Below, piece after piece: positions 8,256 through 16,718 of a stretch of DNA of 64,000 bases. Source of the DNA: JAWVYT01 sp046483065 (GTDB lineage: Bacteria; Gemmatimonadota; Gemmatimonadetes; Longimicrobiales; RSA9). Location: positions 1-64,000 of the forward strand of contig JAWODW010000044.1 in NCBI GenBank assembly GCA_046483065.1, read 5' to 3'. Every line of letters begins with the position of its first letter. Positions within the stretch are counted from its first letter, which is position 1. The notes beneath the pieces were generated by a model. It worked only from the letters and a program-made list of their open reading frames with translations, did no database searches and had not been told where the DNA came from. A program made the position numbers and the translations under genes.

Positions 8256-9146
8256 ATGCATATCTTCGGTTCCCACACCAACAGCAACGGCGGCATCGAG
8301 ATGACCGTGTACCGCGCCGCGGCGGCGGGTCTCGACGCGCTGCAGGTTTTCACGCTGATCCCGAAGTTCTACAACGACAAATCGGGGATCAGCGAGGGTC
8401 GTGTGGAGCGGTTCCACGCGGCGCTGGACGAGACGGGGATGGACCCGAAGCACGTGATGGTGCACGCGCCGTACGTGCTGAACACGGCCAAGACGGACGA
8501 CGCGGAGCGTCGGGGTCGTGCGCACAGGGGTCTGGCGAAGGAGCTGGAGCGGTCGAGTGTGCTGGGTGTGGCGGGCGTGTGCTTCCACCCGGGGAGCGCC
8601 GGGAAGGGCGATGTGGACGAGGCCATCGGCTACGTGAGCGAGGCGATCACGGGGGCGCTGGAGGCGGTGGACTCGGACACGAAGCTGTGGGTGGAGAACA
8701 CGGCGGGGGCCGGGGCCACGGTGGGCCGGACAGCGGAGGAGGTGGCACAGATCCTGGACGGCGTGCCGTCGTCGCTTCGTGGCCGTACGGGCTACGGCCT
8801 GGACACGTGCCACCTGTTCAGCGCGGGGTACGCCCTCGACGAGAGTGAGGAGACGCTGGTCCGGATTTTGGACGACTGGGAGGCGACGGTGGGGGAGCCG
8901 CCGAGCTTCTTCCACCTGAACGACAGCCAGTTCGCCCGTGGCACGAACAAGGACCGCCACGCGCTCATCGGCGAGGGTCACATCGGGGAGGAGCCGTTCC
9001 GGTGGCTGCTGGCGGACGCGCGGAGCCAGGACGTGCTGCTGGTACTGGAGACGCCGCAGCAGAACGAGGACATCGGCGATGATGACCGGTCGCCGGACCC
9101 GTATGACGTGCGGATGCGGGAGCTGCTGGAGCGGCTGGCGGGGTAG
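8256..9146 (+). CDS. nfo: Endonuclease IV (AP endonuclease, Nfo)
   Basis: A 296-aa single-domain TIM-barrel endonuclease of typical length. Family metal-binding motifs are present in order: GSHTNSNGGI at the N-terminus, VMVHAPYVLN, GVCFHPGS, WVENTAG, GYGLDTCHLFSAGYAL, FFHLNDSQ and DRHALIGEGHIG. These supply the His, Asp and Glu ligands of the three-zinc centre. The enzyme cuts 5' of abasic sites and removes 3'-blocking groups during base-excision repair. It is preceded by a low-complexity run (8219-8255) without a strong Shine-Dalgarno; the start is chosen by homology of the N-terminal strand. Confidence 0.95.
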   Translation: MHIFGSHTNSNGGIEMTVYRAAAAGLDALQVFTLIPKFYNDKSGISEGRVERFHAALDETGMDPKHVMVHAPYVLNTAKTDDAERRGRAHRGLAKELERSSVLGVAGVCFHPGSAGKGDVDEAIGYVSEAITGALEAVDSDTKLWVENTAGAGATVGRTAEEVAQILDGVPSSLRGRTGYGLDTCHLFSAGYALDESEETLVRILDDWEATVGEPPSFFHLNDSQFARGTNKDRHALIGEGHIGEEPFRWLLADARSQDVLLVLETPQQNEDIGDDDRSPDPYDVRMRELLERLAG

Positions 9147-9182
9147 GGTCGGCGCTGTGGCCGGCCCCGTAGCGTTCGGCGC

Positions 9183-9632
9183 CTAGAGCCACTCCCGCTT
9201 CGGCCACGTCAGCCCCACGCCGGCCCAGATCAGGATCACGCCGAGGACGCCGGCCAGCGTGTAGCCGGTGAGGAAGTAGACCACCTCGCCGGCGAGGGCG
9301 GCGCCTTCCACGATGGCCCAGGTGATGATGACGCCCGTCTGGATGGCGGAGGCCCGGGCCTGCCACTCCGTCTCCTCCCGGGGCCGCTGGATGATGGGCG
9401 CGACCCGGGTCCGCCACACGCCCATGGCGCCGGCAGCGGCCAGGAGGAAGAGCGCCAGGAAGCCGTTGAAAGCGAGCGAGGGATCAATCTCCGACGTCAT
9501 ACCCCCCTGCTGCTGGTGCAGGAACCAGCTGACGAAGGCGAAGAGGGTGACGCCGGTCCCGAGGCTGATCCCGATGATGCGCATCATCAGGATGGCCTGC
9601 TCGGGGGAGCGGGGCCCTGGACCCTGGTTCAT
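9183..9632 (-). CDS. Small integral membrane protein, four predicted helices
   Basis: 149 aa; family not recognised. Hydrophobic segments are visible at about 15-37, 52-72, 98-118 and 122-143, separated by a charged loop (RTRVAPIIQRPREETEWQAR). The N-terminus is hydrophilic (MNQGPGPRSPEQ). There is no catalytic motif. It is encoded 11 nt downstream of the dodecin gene on the same strand, so the two are probably co-transcribed. Confidence 0.7.
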   Translation of the reverse strand: MNQGPGPRSPEQAILMMRIIGISLGTGVTLFAFVSWFLHQQQGGMTSEIDPSLAFNGFLALFLLAAAGAMGVWRTRVAPIIQRPREETEWQARASAIQTGVIITWAIVEGAALAGEVVYFLTGYTLAGVLGVILIWAGVGLTWPKREWL

Positions 9633-9643
9633 GGTGCGGCTCC

Positions 9644-9850
9644 TCAGTCGAGGGTGAAGCCGATCTTCACGGTCACCTGGAAGTGGGCCACCTTGCCGCC
9701 ATCGATATGGCCGCGGATCTCGTCCACCTCGAACCAGCGCAGGTTGTGGACGGTCTCCGAGGCCTTGTCGACGGCGTTCCTGATGGCGTCATCGATGCTA
9801 TCGGCGGACGAGCCGGTGAGTTCCACCTTCTTGTATACGTGGTCGGGCAC
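9644..9850 (-). CDS. Dodecin (flavin-binding storage protein)
   Basis: 68 aa, the standard dodecin length. It follows the beta-alpha-beta-beta layout: VYKKVELTGSS, then helix DSIDDAIRNAVDKASETV, then LRWFEVDEIRGHIDGGK and AHFQVTVKIGFTL. The LRWFEV tryptophan is the residue that stacks on the flavin isoalloxazine ring in known dodecins. Dodecins form hollow dodecamers that buffer free flavins. The gene is divergent from the DUF523/DUF1722 gene at 9958. Confidence 0.93.
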   Translation of the reverse strand: MPDHVYKKVELTGSSADSIDDAIRNAVDKASETVHNLRWFEVDEIRGHIDGGKVAHFQVTVKIGFTLD

Positions 9851-9957
9851 GAGCCCTCCTGGGTTGTAGGATCCACGGGTCAGGGGCCAATGTATGGCCT
9901 GAGCCGTGCCGGTGCGAAGGGTGTCGGGGTGGCAGGGACCGGAGGAGCGAGGAGACC

Positions 9958-10992
9958 ATGGAGGGCGACGTGGGGACGGAGCGGCCTGGCGGTGGAGCCG
10001 TAGGCGCGGGGTTCGGCACGCCGCGCGTGGTCCTGAGCAAGTGCCTGGAGCTCGAGGCGTGCCGGTACAACGCCCGGACCATCCGGTCGAGCGTGATGCG
10101 GCTGATCGAGCCGCACGTGGAGTTCATCCCGACCTGCCCGGAGGTGGAGATCGGGCTGGGCGTGCCCCGGGACCCGATCCGGCTGGTGGCCGGCGCTGGC
10201 GGGCCCGGCGACGACCCGGCGTCCCCCGGCCTCCGGCTGGTGCAGCCGTCCACGTCCCGCGACCTGACGGACCGGATGATGGCGTTCAGCCACGGGTTCG
10301 CCGACGCCACCGATGACGTGGACGGGCTACTCCTCAAGAGCCGGTCGCCGTCGTGCGGGATCAAGGACGTGAAGGTGTACGGCGGCGCGGAGGACGCGCC
10401 GGTGGTCCGAAAGGACGCGGGGATGTTCGCCGGAGTCATGATGGACCGGTACCCGGAGGCGGCCATCGAAGATGAGGGCCGGCTGACGAACGCCGGGATC
10501 CGGCACCACTGGCTGACCCGGATCTTCGCGTCGGCGCGGCTCCGGGCGGCGCTTGCCGACGGCCCGACGGGGCTGGTGGACTTCCATACCCGGTACAAGC
10601 TGGTGCTCATGGCCCACTCGCCGGCGGGTCAGCGGGAGCTGGGCCGGCTGGTGGCGGAGGCCGGGGGCGCGTTCGACGACGTGGTACCGGCCTACCGCGC
10701 AGGGTTCGCCGAGGCCATGGCGGAGCCCGCGAGCCGGGGTGCCCACGTGAACGTCATCCAGCACGCACAGGGCTACTTCAAGCGGGAGCTGGCGGGCCCG
10801 GAGAAGCGGCAGTTCGAGGATCTCCAGGCCCAGTACCGGGAGGGGCAGCTGCCGCTCCCGGCGCTCCTGGCCGTAGTGGGCAGCTGGGTGGAGCGGTTCG
10901 ACGCGCCGTACCTGCGGGAGCAGGTGTACTTCCGGCCGTACCCACGGGCGCTGGTTACGGCCGCGGACTCGGGCCGGGGCCGGCTGGTCTGA
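9958..10992 (+). CDS. DUF523 + DUF1722 (YbgA-like) fusion protein
   Basis: 344 aa. The N-terminal DUF523 domain (about 20-170) has conserved cysteines in SKCLELEACRYN, FIPTCPEVEIGLGVPR and KSRSPSCGIKDVKVY, consistent with a metal or Fe-S site. The C-terminal DUF1722 domain (about 200-325) has FHTRYKLVLMAHS and AHVNVIQHAQGYFKREL. This fusion is widespread, often near photolyase genes; here a photolyase gene lies about 0.9 kb further on the opposite strand. The biochemical activity is not established. An AGGAG Shine-Dalgarno precedes the ATG at 9958. Confidence 0.9.
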   Translation: MEGDVGTERPGGGAVGAGFGTPRVVLSKCLELEACRYNARTIRSSVMRLIEPHVEFIPTCPEVEIGLGVPRDPIRLVAGAGGPGDDPASPGLRLVQPSTSRDLTDRMMAFSHGFADATDDVDGLLLKSRSPSCGIKDVKVYGGAEDAPVVRKDAGMFAGVMMDRYPEAAIEDEGRLTNAGIRHHWLTRIFASARLRAALADGPTGLVDFHTRYKLVLMAHSPAGQRELGRLVAEAGGAFDDVVPAYRAGFAEAMAEPASRGAHVNVIQHAQGYFKRELAGPEKRQFEDLQAQYREGQLPLPALLAVVGSWVERFDAPYLREQVYFRPYPRALVTAADSGRGRLV

Positions 10993-11043
10993 TCGCCGCC
11001 GGGTGCCTTGCCGGGCGCCGTCGTCGCCCGGTCGCCCGGTCGT

Positions 11044-11874
11044 CTAGCGCAGAAGCAGGACCCCCAGGACCAGCGACGCGCCCACGAGGAACCGGCCCCA
11101 GGTGAAGTCGGGGCCGTCCCGGGTGCCGTGACGGGTCCAGACCAGGATCATGCCGCACCCCCGGTCGTCGTAGAACCCGTCCACCCGGTGGCCCACGCCC
11201 CGGTAGACCTCGATCCCCTCGATGTTCGAGCTCACCACGAACTCGTCCAGGGAGTCCTCGATCCGGTACTGGTTGATCCGGGAGCCGTCCACGTACAGCG
11301 CCGGGACGCACCCCCGGGAGAAGCGGACCACGGTGCGCGTGCCGGCATGGCCGTTGGGCTTCGTGACCCGGACTCCGGGCAGTCGTCGGACCAGGTCGGA
11401 GGGCTTGGTCCCGGCCGCGCGCTCGATCTCGGCCCGGGTCAGGAAGTCGCCCACGCCCGTCCGCCGGCCCGCCTGCACCCGGGCGTAGAACGCCCGGATG
11501 TCCGCGCTGACATGGGACGTCCGGCTCACCACCGCCACGGGCTCCACAGGGATGGGGCGAACGGCCATCCGGATCTCGAGCTCCACGCGCTCCTCCGGCG
11601 TGACGACGAAGGGCTCCGAGACGGACGTGGTGTAGCCCAGGACCTCTGCCCTCACCACCCAGCTCCCGGCGTAGGGCACAGCGAGGTGGAACCGGCCGGC
11701 GGAGTCGGCGAGGGCGGCGGTGCGGGGTGCGCCCGGGGAGTCGTCGTGGGCGGTGAGGACCACCCGGGCCCCGGCCAGCGGGCTACCCGTGTCGTGGTCG
11801 ACCACCCGACCGACCACTGCCTGGGCGGCCGCTGGTGCCGCGGCCAGAAGGAGACCCAGCGCCATCGCCGTCAT
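11044..11874 (-). CDS. CarboxypepD_reg plus TonB-plug-like protein lacking a barrel
   Basis: 276 aa. A signal peptide (MTAMALGLLLAAAPAAAQA) is followed by a CarboxypepD_reg-like fold (VVGRVVDHDTGSPLAGARVV to about 105). A plug-like region follows (FLTRAEIERAAGTKPSDLVR, LPGVRV, YVDGSRIN, IEGIEVYRG), and the protein ends in a hydrophobic segment (FLVGASLVLGVLLLR). The roughly 600-residue barrel of a TonB-dependent receptor is absent, and the short conserved end (DDRGCGMILVWTRHG) suggests a stand-alone family rather than an accident. It starts 17 nt after the photolyase gene and is probably co-transcribed. Likely periplasmic or outer-membrane associated; function unknown. Confidence 0.75.
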   Translation of the reverse strand: MTAMALGLLLAAAPAAAQAVVGRVVDHDTGSPLAGARVVLTAHDDSPGAPRTAALADSAGRFHLAVPYAGSWVVRAEVLGYTTSVSEPFVVTPEERVELEIRMAVRPIPVEPVAVVSRTSHVSADIRAFYARVQAGRRTGVGDFLTRAEIERAAGTKPSDLVRRLPGVRVTKPNGHAGTRTVVRFSRGCVPALYVDGSRINQYRIEDSLDEFVVSSNIEGIEVYRGVGHRVDGFYDDRGCGMILVWTRHGTRDGPDFTWGRFLVGASLVLGVLLLR

Positions 11875-11891
11875 CCCACCGGAACGGGCTC

Positions 11892-13283
11892 TCACGGGTA
11901 CCTCCCGGTCACCCCGCACCCCCGGATCGGCGGCGCCTCGCCCTGGAACGCGGGGACGGCCCGGGCCGCCTCGAGGTAGGCCCGGCGCGACGCCTGCAGG
12001 TCGACGATGGCGTCCCGGGGCGCCGGATCGCCGTCGGAGCCGGGGACCCAGCGCCGGAGCCAGCGGCCATCGGGGTCGTGCTTCCCGGCCTGGGAGACGG
12101 GGTTCATGACCCGGAAGTAGGGCGCGTTGTCCACGCCGAGCCCGGCGGCCCACTGCCAGTTGCCGACGTTGCTGGCGGTGTCGCCATCGATCAGCCAGCC
12201 CTTGAACACGGCCTCCCCGCGGCGCCAGTCCGCCCGGAGGTTCTTGGCCAGGAACTGGGCGGCCACCATGCGGGCCCGGTTGCTGATCCACCCGGTCTTC
12301 CGCAGCTGGCGCATGGCGGCGTCCACGGCGGGGACGCCCGTGCGGCCGTCGCGCCACGCCTCGAAGTGGGCGTCGGTGCCCGTCCAGTCCAGGGCTCGCC
12401 ACTTCGGCTGGAAGGGCGCGTCCGGCAGGTCGGGCCGGTGGAAGAGGAGGTCGGCCATGAAGTCCCGCCACGCCAGCTCGGCCAGCCACTTCTTCGCGCC
12501 GTCGGCCGCGGCCGGGTCGGCGTGGCCGGCCGCCTCCACCCGGGCGGCGGCGGTCCGTGGGGAGAGGACACCCAGGGTGATGTACGGCGAGAGGCGTGAC
12601 GTGCCCGAACCGTCCAGCCGGTCCCGGCGGCAGGCGTAGTCGGCGACGCCGTCCTCCGCCCACCGCTCGAGGGCGTCCAGCGCCGCGGCCTCACCGGGCT
12701 CGGGAAGCTCCACGTCCGACGACGAGTCGCTCACGTCGCCGGGGTCGAAGCCCGGGTCCAGCTCCGGCGGCGGGATCTCGCCCGGCGCCGCGACCGGCTC
12801 CGGCGTGCCCCGGGCCGTCCACCGCCGGTGGAACGGCGAGAAGACGGAGTAGAACGAGTCGTCGCTGGTGCGCACGGTGCCGGGGGCGTGGACGTAGAGG
12901 CCGTCGTGCCATTCGACGCGGATGCCCAGCTCCCCGAGCGCGGCCTCGGCGGCGGAGTCCCGGTGGACGCCGTAGGGCGTGTAGCTGGTGAGGGCGTGGA
13001 CCGCCTCGATTCCGCCGGACACCGGGCCCAGCGCGTCGGCGAGCGCAGCCAGCTCCTCGGCCGGTTCGCCGAACCGGACCACCAGCACGCCGCCGCGATC
13101 CCGGTAGGAGGCCCGGAGGGCGCGGACGCCCCGGAGGAAGAAAGTGCGCCGTCGTCGTGACGTGTCGTTCAGGATGTTCGGATCGAGGACCACCAGCCCG
13201 AGGGTGGGCCCGGCCTCCACGGCGGTGGCCAGCGCCGGGTGGTCGTGGGTGCGGAGGTCGCCGCGGTGCCAGACCAGCTGCAT
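11892..13283 (-). CDS. phr: Deoxyribodipyrimidine photolyase
   Basis: 463 aa. The N-terminal Rossmann-like antenna domain starts MQLVWHRGDLRTHDHPALA. The C-terminal FAD-binding domain carries the canonical LAWRDFMADLLFHRP, GWISNRARMVAAQFLAKNLR, GDTASNVGNWQWAAGLGVD and YFRVMNP motifs. It repairs UV pyrimidine dimers with blue light. The frame stays open 83 codons further 5', but those codons belong to an intergenic repeat, and the ATG at 13283 begins exactly at the conserved first strand. The antenna chromophore cannot be decided by eye. Confidence 0.95.
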   Translation of the reverse strand: MQLVWHRGDLRTHDHPALATAVEAGPTLGLVVLDPNILNDTSRRRRTFFLRGVRALRASYRDRGGVLVVRFGEPAEELAALADALGPVSGGIEAVHALTSYTPYGVHRDSAAEAALGELGIRVEWHDGLYVHAPGTVRTSDDSFYSVFSPFHRRWTARGTPEPVAAPGEIPPPELDPGFDPGDVSDSSSDVELPEPGEAAALDALERWAEDGVADYACRRDRLDGSGTSRLSPYITLGVLSPRTAAARVEAAGHADPAAADGAKKWLAELAWRDFMADLLFHRPDLPDAPFQPKWRALDWTGTDAHFEAWRDGRTGVPAVDAAMRQLRKTGWISNRARMVAAQFLAKNLRADWRRGEAVFKGWLIDGDTASNVGNWQWAAGLGVDNAPYFRVMNPVSQAGKHDPDGRWLRRWVPGSDGDPAPRDAIVDLQASRRAYLEAARAVPAFQGEAPPIRGCGVTGRYP

Positions 13284-13354
13284 GAAGCTCCGGGTCGAGG
13301 GTATCGGTTGACGTGTACGATACGGGGGGTCGGCCGATGTGCGCGACCCACAGG

Positions 13355-13605
13355 CACGCGAAGACGCGAAGGTCGCGAAGGACTGCGTTGGTTGGTGTTG
13401 CCGGGTGCCCGAAGGTCCCCGGCGAGCCCCGAAGCCCACCGGCCCAGAACAACGGTCATTGGATGGTTGGATTCGCCCGGCGTCCGCGATACTCGACGCC
13501 CCCTTCGCGATCTTCGCGCCTTCGCGTGCCATGCGGTTCTTCGCGTCTCCGCGTGAATCCGGGGGTTGCCGGGCCGCGAGCTCCGGCTGGCCGGCGGCTG
13601 CCCGA
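13355..13605. repeat. Palindromic intergenic repeat element, copy A
   Basis: A left arm at 13355-13381 (CACGCGAAG-ACGCGAAGG-TCGCGAAGG) and a right arm at 13502-13528 are reverse complements at 25 of 27 positions, enclosing about 120 nt. The segment 13461-13530 matches 16508-16578 (copy B) almost base for base, with one indel. Downstream, GTTGCCGGGCCGCGA is also shared. It fills the gap between the photolyase start and the sco1 stop and contains no gene. Confidence 0.75.
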
Positions 13606-13607
13606 CG

Positions 13608-14264
13608 CTACTCCGCCGCCGCCCGGATCGCCGCCAGCGTGTCCGAGGGGTCCGTGCCGAGCCCCAGCTGCCGGTGCACCACCACACCCTCCCGGTCCAG
13701 CACCGTGATCAGGTTGCTGTGGACCCACTCGCCGGGCGAGGTCTGTCGGTACTGGACGCCCAGGAGGACGGCCAGCTCCCGGATGTCACCGTCGGCGCCG
13801 CTGAGGAGCGTCCACCGGGCCGGGTCGAGCCGGCTGCCCTCGGCGAACTCCGCCAGCCGTTCTGGGGTGTCGCGCTCCGGGTCGATGGAGACGACGAGGA
13901 ACCCGACGTTGCCGGTGAGCTGCGGCCCCAGCCCGGCCTCGATCCGCTTCATGTCGAGCATGATCCGCGGGCAGGCGTAGGTGCAGCTCGTGTAGACCAT
14001 GGCCACCACCTGGACCCGCCCCTCCAGCGATCGGAGCGTGCGCTCCGTGCCGTGCTGGTCGGTCCAGGTCGACCGGGTGTGGTAGATGGAGAAGTCCGAC
14101 GGCTCGCCGGCGGCCAGCTCCCGGTGGTCCATGGAGCCGCCCGCTTCCGCGGCGCCCGCCGCGTGGGAGGCGTCGCAGCCCGTGAGCCCGAAGACCACGA
14201 GCGCGCCGGCCACGCCCACGGCGGCGCTGCGTACCACTCTGGTCAGGAGGTTCATCGTGCTCAT
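13608..14264 (-). CDS. SCO1/SenC-family copper chaperone lipoprotein
   Basis: 218 aa. A lipoprotein signal peptide ends in the lipobox FGLTGC (Cys30). The thioredoxin-like domain carries the Sco copper site: Cys94 and Cys98 in SCTYACPR and His182 in EWVHSNL, plus VVSIDPERDTPE and WTLLSG. Sco proteins deliver copper to cytochrome oxidase and, in some bacteria, to nitrite or nitrous oxide reductase. The start (14264) overlaps the nirV stop by ATGA, making it the third gene of the nirK operon. Delivery of copper to NirK is therefore a reasonable inference. Confidence 0.9.
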   Translation of the reverse strand: MSTMNLLTRVVRSAAVGVAGALVVFGLTGCDASHAAGAAEAGGSMDHRELAAGEPSDFSIYHTRSTWTDQHGTERTLRSLEGRVQVVAMVYTSCTYACPRIMLDMKRIEAGLGPQLTGNVGFLVVSIDPERDTPERLAEFAEGSRLDPARWTLLSGADGDIRELAVLLGVQYRQTSPGEWVHSNLITVLDREGVVVHRQLGLGTDPSDTLAAIRAAAE

Positions 14265-15106
14265 GGCTGCCCTTCGCGTGCGTCCGCCGCGCACCGGAAC
14301 CCCAGGGCGGCGGAGGTGGCGCGGCCCTTCAGGCTCGCCCGGAAGGCGTAGCGGAGGAAGGCCGCGTAATCCTCGGTGTCGGTGGCCCCTTCGGCGCCCG
14401 CTGCGCAGTAGAGGTTGTTGTCCCGCTGACTGGTGCCCCGGGAGTCGGTGCCCACCGTGACCGTATTGAAATCGGAGACCCACTCCCACACGAGTCCGTG
14501 CATGTCGTGGATCCCGTAGACGTTCTCGAAGACCGAGCCCACGGCCGGCGCCGGCTTCTCCCGGCCGGTGGTCAGCCTCAGGATCCGGGCTTTGTGCGAC
14601 GCGTCGCGGCTCGTGTTCACCCGCGTCTCGTCGGCCCGCGCGGTGTACTCCCACTCGTCCACGGTGGGCAGCCGCTTCCCTTCCCAGGCGCAGAACGCAC
14701 GGGCCGCGAACCAGGAGACCTGGGTGACCGGCGCGTCCGGCGCGGCCCCGGGGTCCAGCGTCGAGGTCCAGCTCGCCAGGTAGCGGTCGGCGGCGAAGAC
14801 GGGCTTCACCCGGTCCCGCCGCCACTCCGGCCTCGCCGCCACGAAGGCGGCGAAATCCGCCCGGGTCACCGGGAACGCGTCCATCCGGAAGCTCGCCACC
14901 GCCACCGCGGCCGTGTCCGGCGAGTAGAGCGGCAGGTAGCGGCCCGCCGGTACGGTGGCCATGGGCCGGTGTGCCGGACCGGGCCCGTCGTCGCCGACCC
15001 CCGGTGCGGCCGGCCCGGATGCGGGTGTCCCCCGCCCCCCGGCCTGTCCGGCCAGAGGGAAGGGGAGCACCAGCGCCAGGAGCGCGATCGCGATCCGGTT
15101 CGGCAT
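14261..15106 (-). CDS. nirV: NirV-like SUMF1/formylglycine-generating-enzyme family protein
   Basis: 281 aa. A signal peptide (MPNRIAIALLALVLPFPLAG) precedes an FGE-sulfatase fold: DAFPVTRADFAAFVAARP, APVTQVSWFAARAFCAWEGK, RLPTVDEWEYTAR, DMHGLVWEWVSDF and LGFRCAAD at the end. NirV proteins share this fold and are encoded next to copper nitrite reductase in many denitrifiers; their role in NirK maturation is unproven. The gene lies 14 nt after nirK and overlaps sco1. The symbol is given from context and fold. Confidence 0.82.
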   Translation of the reverse strand: MPNRIAIALLALVLPFPLAGQAGGRGTPASGPAAPGVGDDGPGPAHRPMATVPAGRYLPLYSPDTAAVAVASFRMDAFPVTRADFAAFVAARPEWRRDRVKPVFAADRYLASWTSTLDPGAAPDAPVTQVSWFAARAFCAWEGKRLPTVDEWEYTARADETRVNTSRDASHKARILRLTTGREKPAPAVGSVFENVYGIHDMHGLVWEWVSDFNTVTVGTDSRGTSQRDNNLYCAAGAEGATDTEDYAAFLRYAFRASLKGRATSAALGFRCAADAREGQP

Positions 15107-15120
15107 CAGCGCGAGGACGC

Positions 15121-16236
15121 CTACCGGTCCTCGTCGGCTACGTCACCCTCGGGCGTGTAGCTCTCGTTGGACTTCTGGCCGCTGAACACCGCCAGGTTCT
15201 CCTCGCCGCTGACCTCCATCATCCCCAGCGCGCCCTTGTTGAAGGCCCGGAAGATGGCGTGGTCAACCAGGATCAGCTCGCCGGGCACGTCCACGCGGTA
15301 CTCGGTGATGGCCGAGCCGCCCGCCGGGATCGACGTGGTCTGCACGTTGTGCGTCACCGCCGTACCGCCCTCGGCGTACACATTGTCGAAGATCTCGCCA
15401 ATCACGTGGAACGAGCTGGTCAGGTTCGGGCCGCCGTTGCCGACGTACAGCCGCACCGTCTCGCCGACCTCGGCATGCAGCGCGCCGTCGCCGCTCAGCG
15501 CGCCCACCGCGCCGTTGAAGACCACGTAGTCCGGGCTCTCGGCCATGGCCTTGTCCATGTCGAATGACTGGAGACCCGGCGCCATGAAGCCGCCCTCCGT
15601 GTAGAACTCGCTCTGCATGACGTAGTACTCGCGGTCCACCTCCGGCAGACCCTCCTCCGGCTCCACCAGGATCAGACCGTACATCCCGTTCGCGATGTGG
15701 ATCCCCACCGGCGCCGTGGCGCAATGGTATACGTACAGCCCCGGGTTCAGTGCGCGGAACTCCATCACCGTCTCGTTCCCCGGCATGGTCAGACTCGCCT
15801 TCGCGCCCCCGCCCGGACCCGTCACCGCGTGCAGGTCGATGTTGTGGGGCATCTCGCTCGTGTGGTGGTTCTTCAGGTGGAACTCCACCAGGTCACCCTC
15901 ACGGACACGAATGAAGCTGCCCGGCACCGTGCCGCCGAACGTCCACATGGTGTACTCCACGCCGTTGGCCAGCTGCATCGGCTGCTCGATGACCTCCAGG
16001 TCCACCACCACCCGCGTGGCCTGGTCCCGCGTGATCGGCGCCGGTACCCGCGGCGGCGCTGTCAGCTCCGCCTGCTCCACGCCCCGGACCTCCGCCAGCT
16101 CCGGTGTCTCCGGAATCTCATGCCCCCAGCCCACCGACGACGATGTTCCCGCGAACGCCACCGCCGAGATCGCCAGGACCGCACCCCCAGCGCCCAGGGC
16201 CACCCACCGAGCGATCTTCCCGTTCGTTCCTGCCAT
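15121..16236 (-). CDS. nirK: Copper-containing nitrite reductase NirK
   Basis: 371 aa, two cupredoxin domains after an N-terminal signal or anchor (WVALGAGGAVLAISAVAFAG). All copper ligands are visible: type 1 His131, Cys172, His180 and Met185; type 2 His136, His171 and His326. Catalytic Asp134 (in PHNIDLHA) and His277 (in SSFHVIGEIF) are intact. The segment PGLYVYHCATAPVG is typical of AniA-type NirK. It reduces nitrite to NO in the periplasm. It is the first gene of nirK-nirV-sco1; GGAGG lies about 6 nt before the ATG. A palindromic operator candidate lies at 16291-16306. Confidence 0.97.
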   Translation of the reverse strand: MAGTNGKIARWVALGAGGAVLAISAVAFAGTSSSVGWGHEIPETPELAEVRGVEQAELTAPPRVPAPITRDQATRVVVDLEVIEQPMQLANGVEYTMWTFGGTVPGSFIRVREGDLVEFHLKNHHTSEMPHNIDLHAVTGPGGGAKASLTMPGNETVMEFRALNPGLYVYHCATAPVGIHIANGMYGLILVEPEEGLPEVDREYYVMQSEFYTEGGFMAPGLQSFDMDKAMAESPDYVVFNGAVGALSGDGALHAEVGETVRLYVGNGGPNLTSSFHVIGEIFDNVYAEGGTAVTHNVQTTSIPAGGSAITEYRVDVPGELILVDHAIFRAFNKGALGMMEVSGEENLAVFSGQKSNESYTPEGDVADEDR

Positions 16237-16263
16237 TCCATCCTCCGTTCCGTGTATTCGTGT

Positions 16264-16306
16264 CGGCAGTCTGCCGCCGTTCCCGAGAACCTCATAAAGA
16301 TATGAG
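16264..16306 (-). promoter_or_regulatory. Palindromes in the nirK leader/promoter
   Basis: Two perfect inverted repeats lie upstream of nirK. CGGCAG-T-CTGCCG occupies 16264-16276 and CTCATA-AAGA-TATGAG occupies 16291-16306. The second lies about 55-70 bp 5' of the start codon, is AT-rich, and has a 16-bp length fitting a dimeric regulator. It is not a good FNR (TTGAT-N4-ATCAA) match, so I do not name the protein. Confidence 0.4.
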
Positions 16307-16397
16307 CAATACGGTTCGCGCCCAGTCGGGGATTGGCTGAAATGATGTGGGGAGATCCCCTACGGGGTTCACGCGAAGACGCGGACAACTGCCGGTT

Positions 16398-16605
16398 CAC
16401 GCGAAGGCGCGAAGGCGCGAAGGCGCGAAGGTTTTACCTGGTTTGGCCGGGCAGCCGACGGCTCGCGACGAAGCCCGAAGCGAACCAGCACAAGCGAACA
16501 GGCGGGTGGATGGTTGGATTCGCCCGGATGTCCGCGGTACTCGACGGACCCTTCGCGATCTTCGCGTCTTCGCGTGCGAATGCGGGTCTTCGCGTCTTCG
16601 CGTGG
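16398..16605. repeat. Palindromic intergenic repeat element, copy B
   Basis: The left side is a run of CGCGAAGG units (16398-16431). The right side (16550-16576, with a second CTTCGCGTCTTCGCGTG run to about 16605) is its reverse complement. The core 16508-16578 matches copy A at 13461-13530 in the same orientation, and GTTGCCGGGCCGCGA follows as in copy A. The two copies bracket the nirK-nirV-sco1 operon. No gene lies in 16307-16718. Confidence 0.75.
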
Positions 16606-16718
16606 GTCGGAGCGTTGCCGGGCCGCGAAGCCGGCTTCACGCCGGGCTCCCGGCGGAAGAGGGCCGTCGCGTCTTCGGGCGGTGGACGGAATGCGGCGTG
16701 GTATCTAGCTTGGCGGGC

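Noticed and set aside
13284..13532. N-terminal 83-codon extension of photolyase
   Set aside because: It translates the palindromic intergenic repeat, and the conserved first strand of photolyase begins at 13283.
13355..13605. CRISPR array
   Set aside because: The CGCGAAGG runs are adjacent and degenerate, not repeats of constant length separated by unique spacers, and there are no cas genes.
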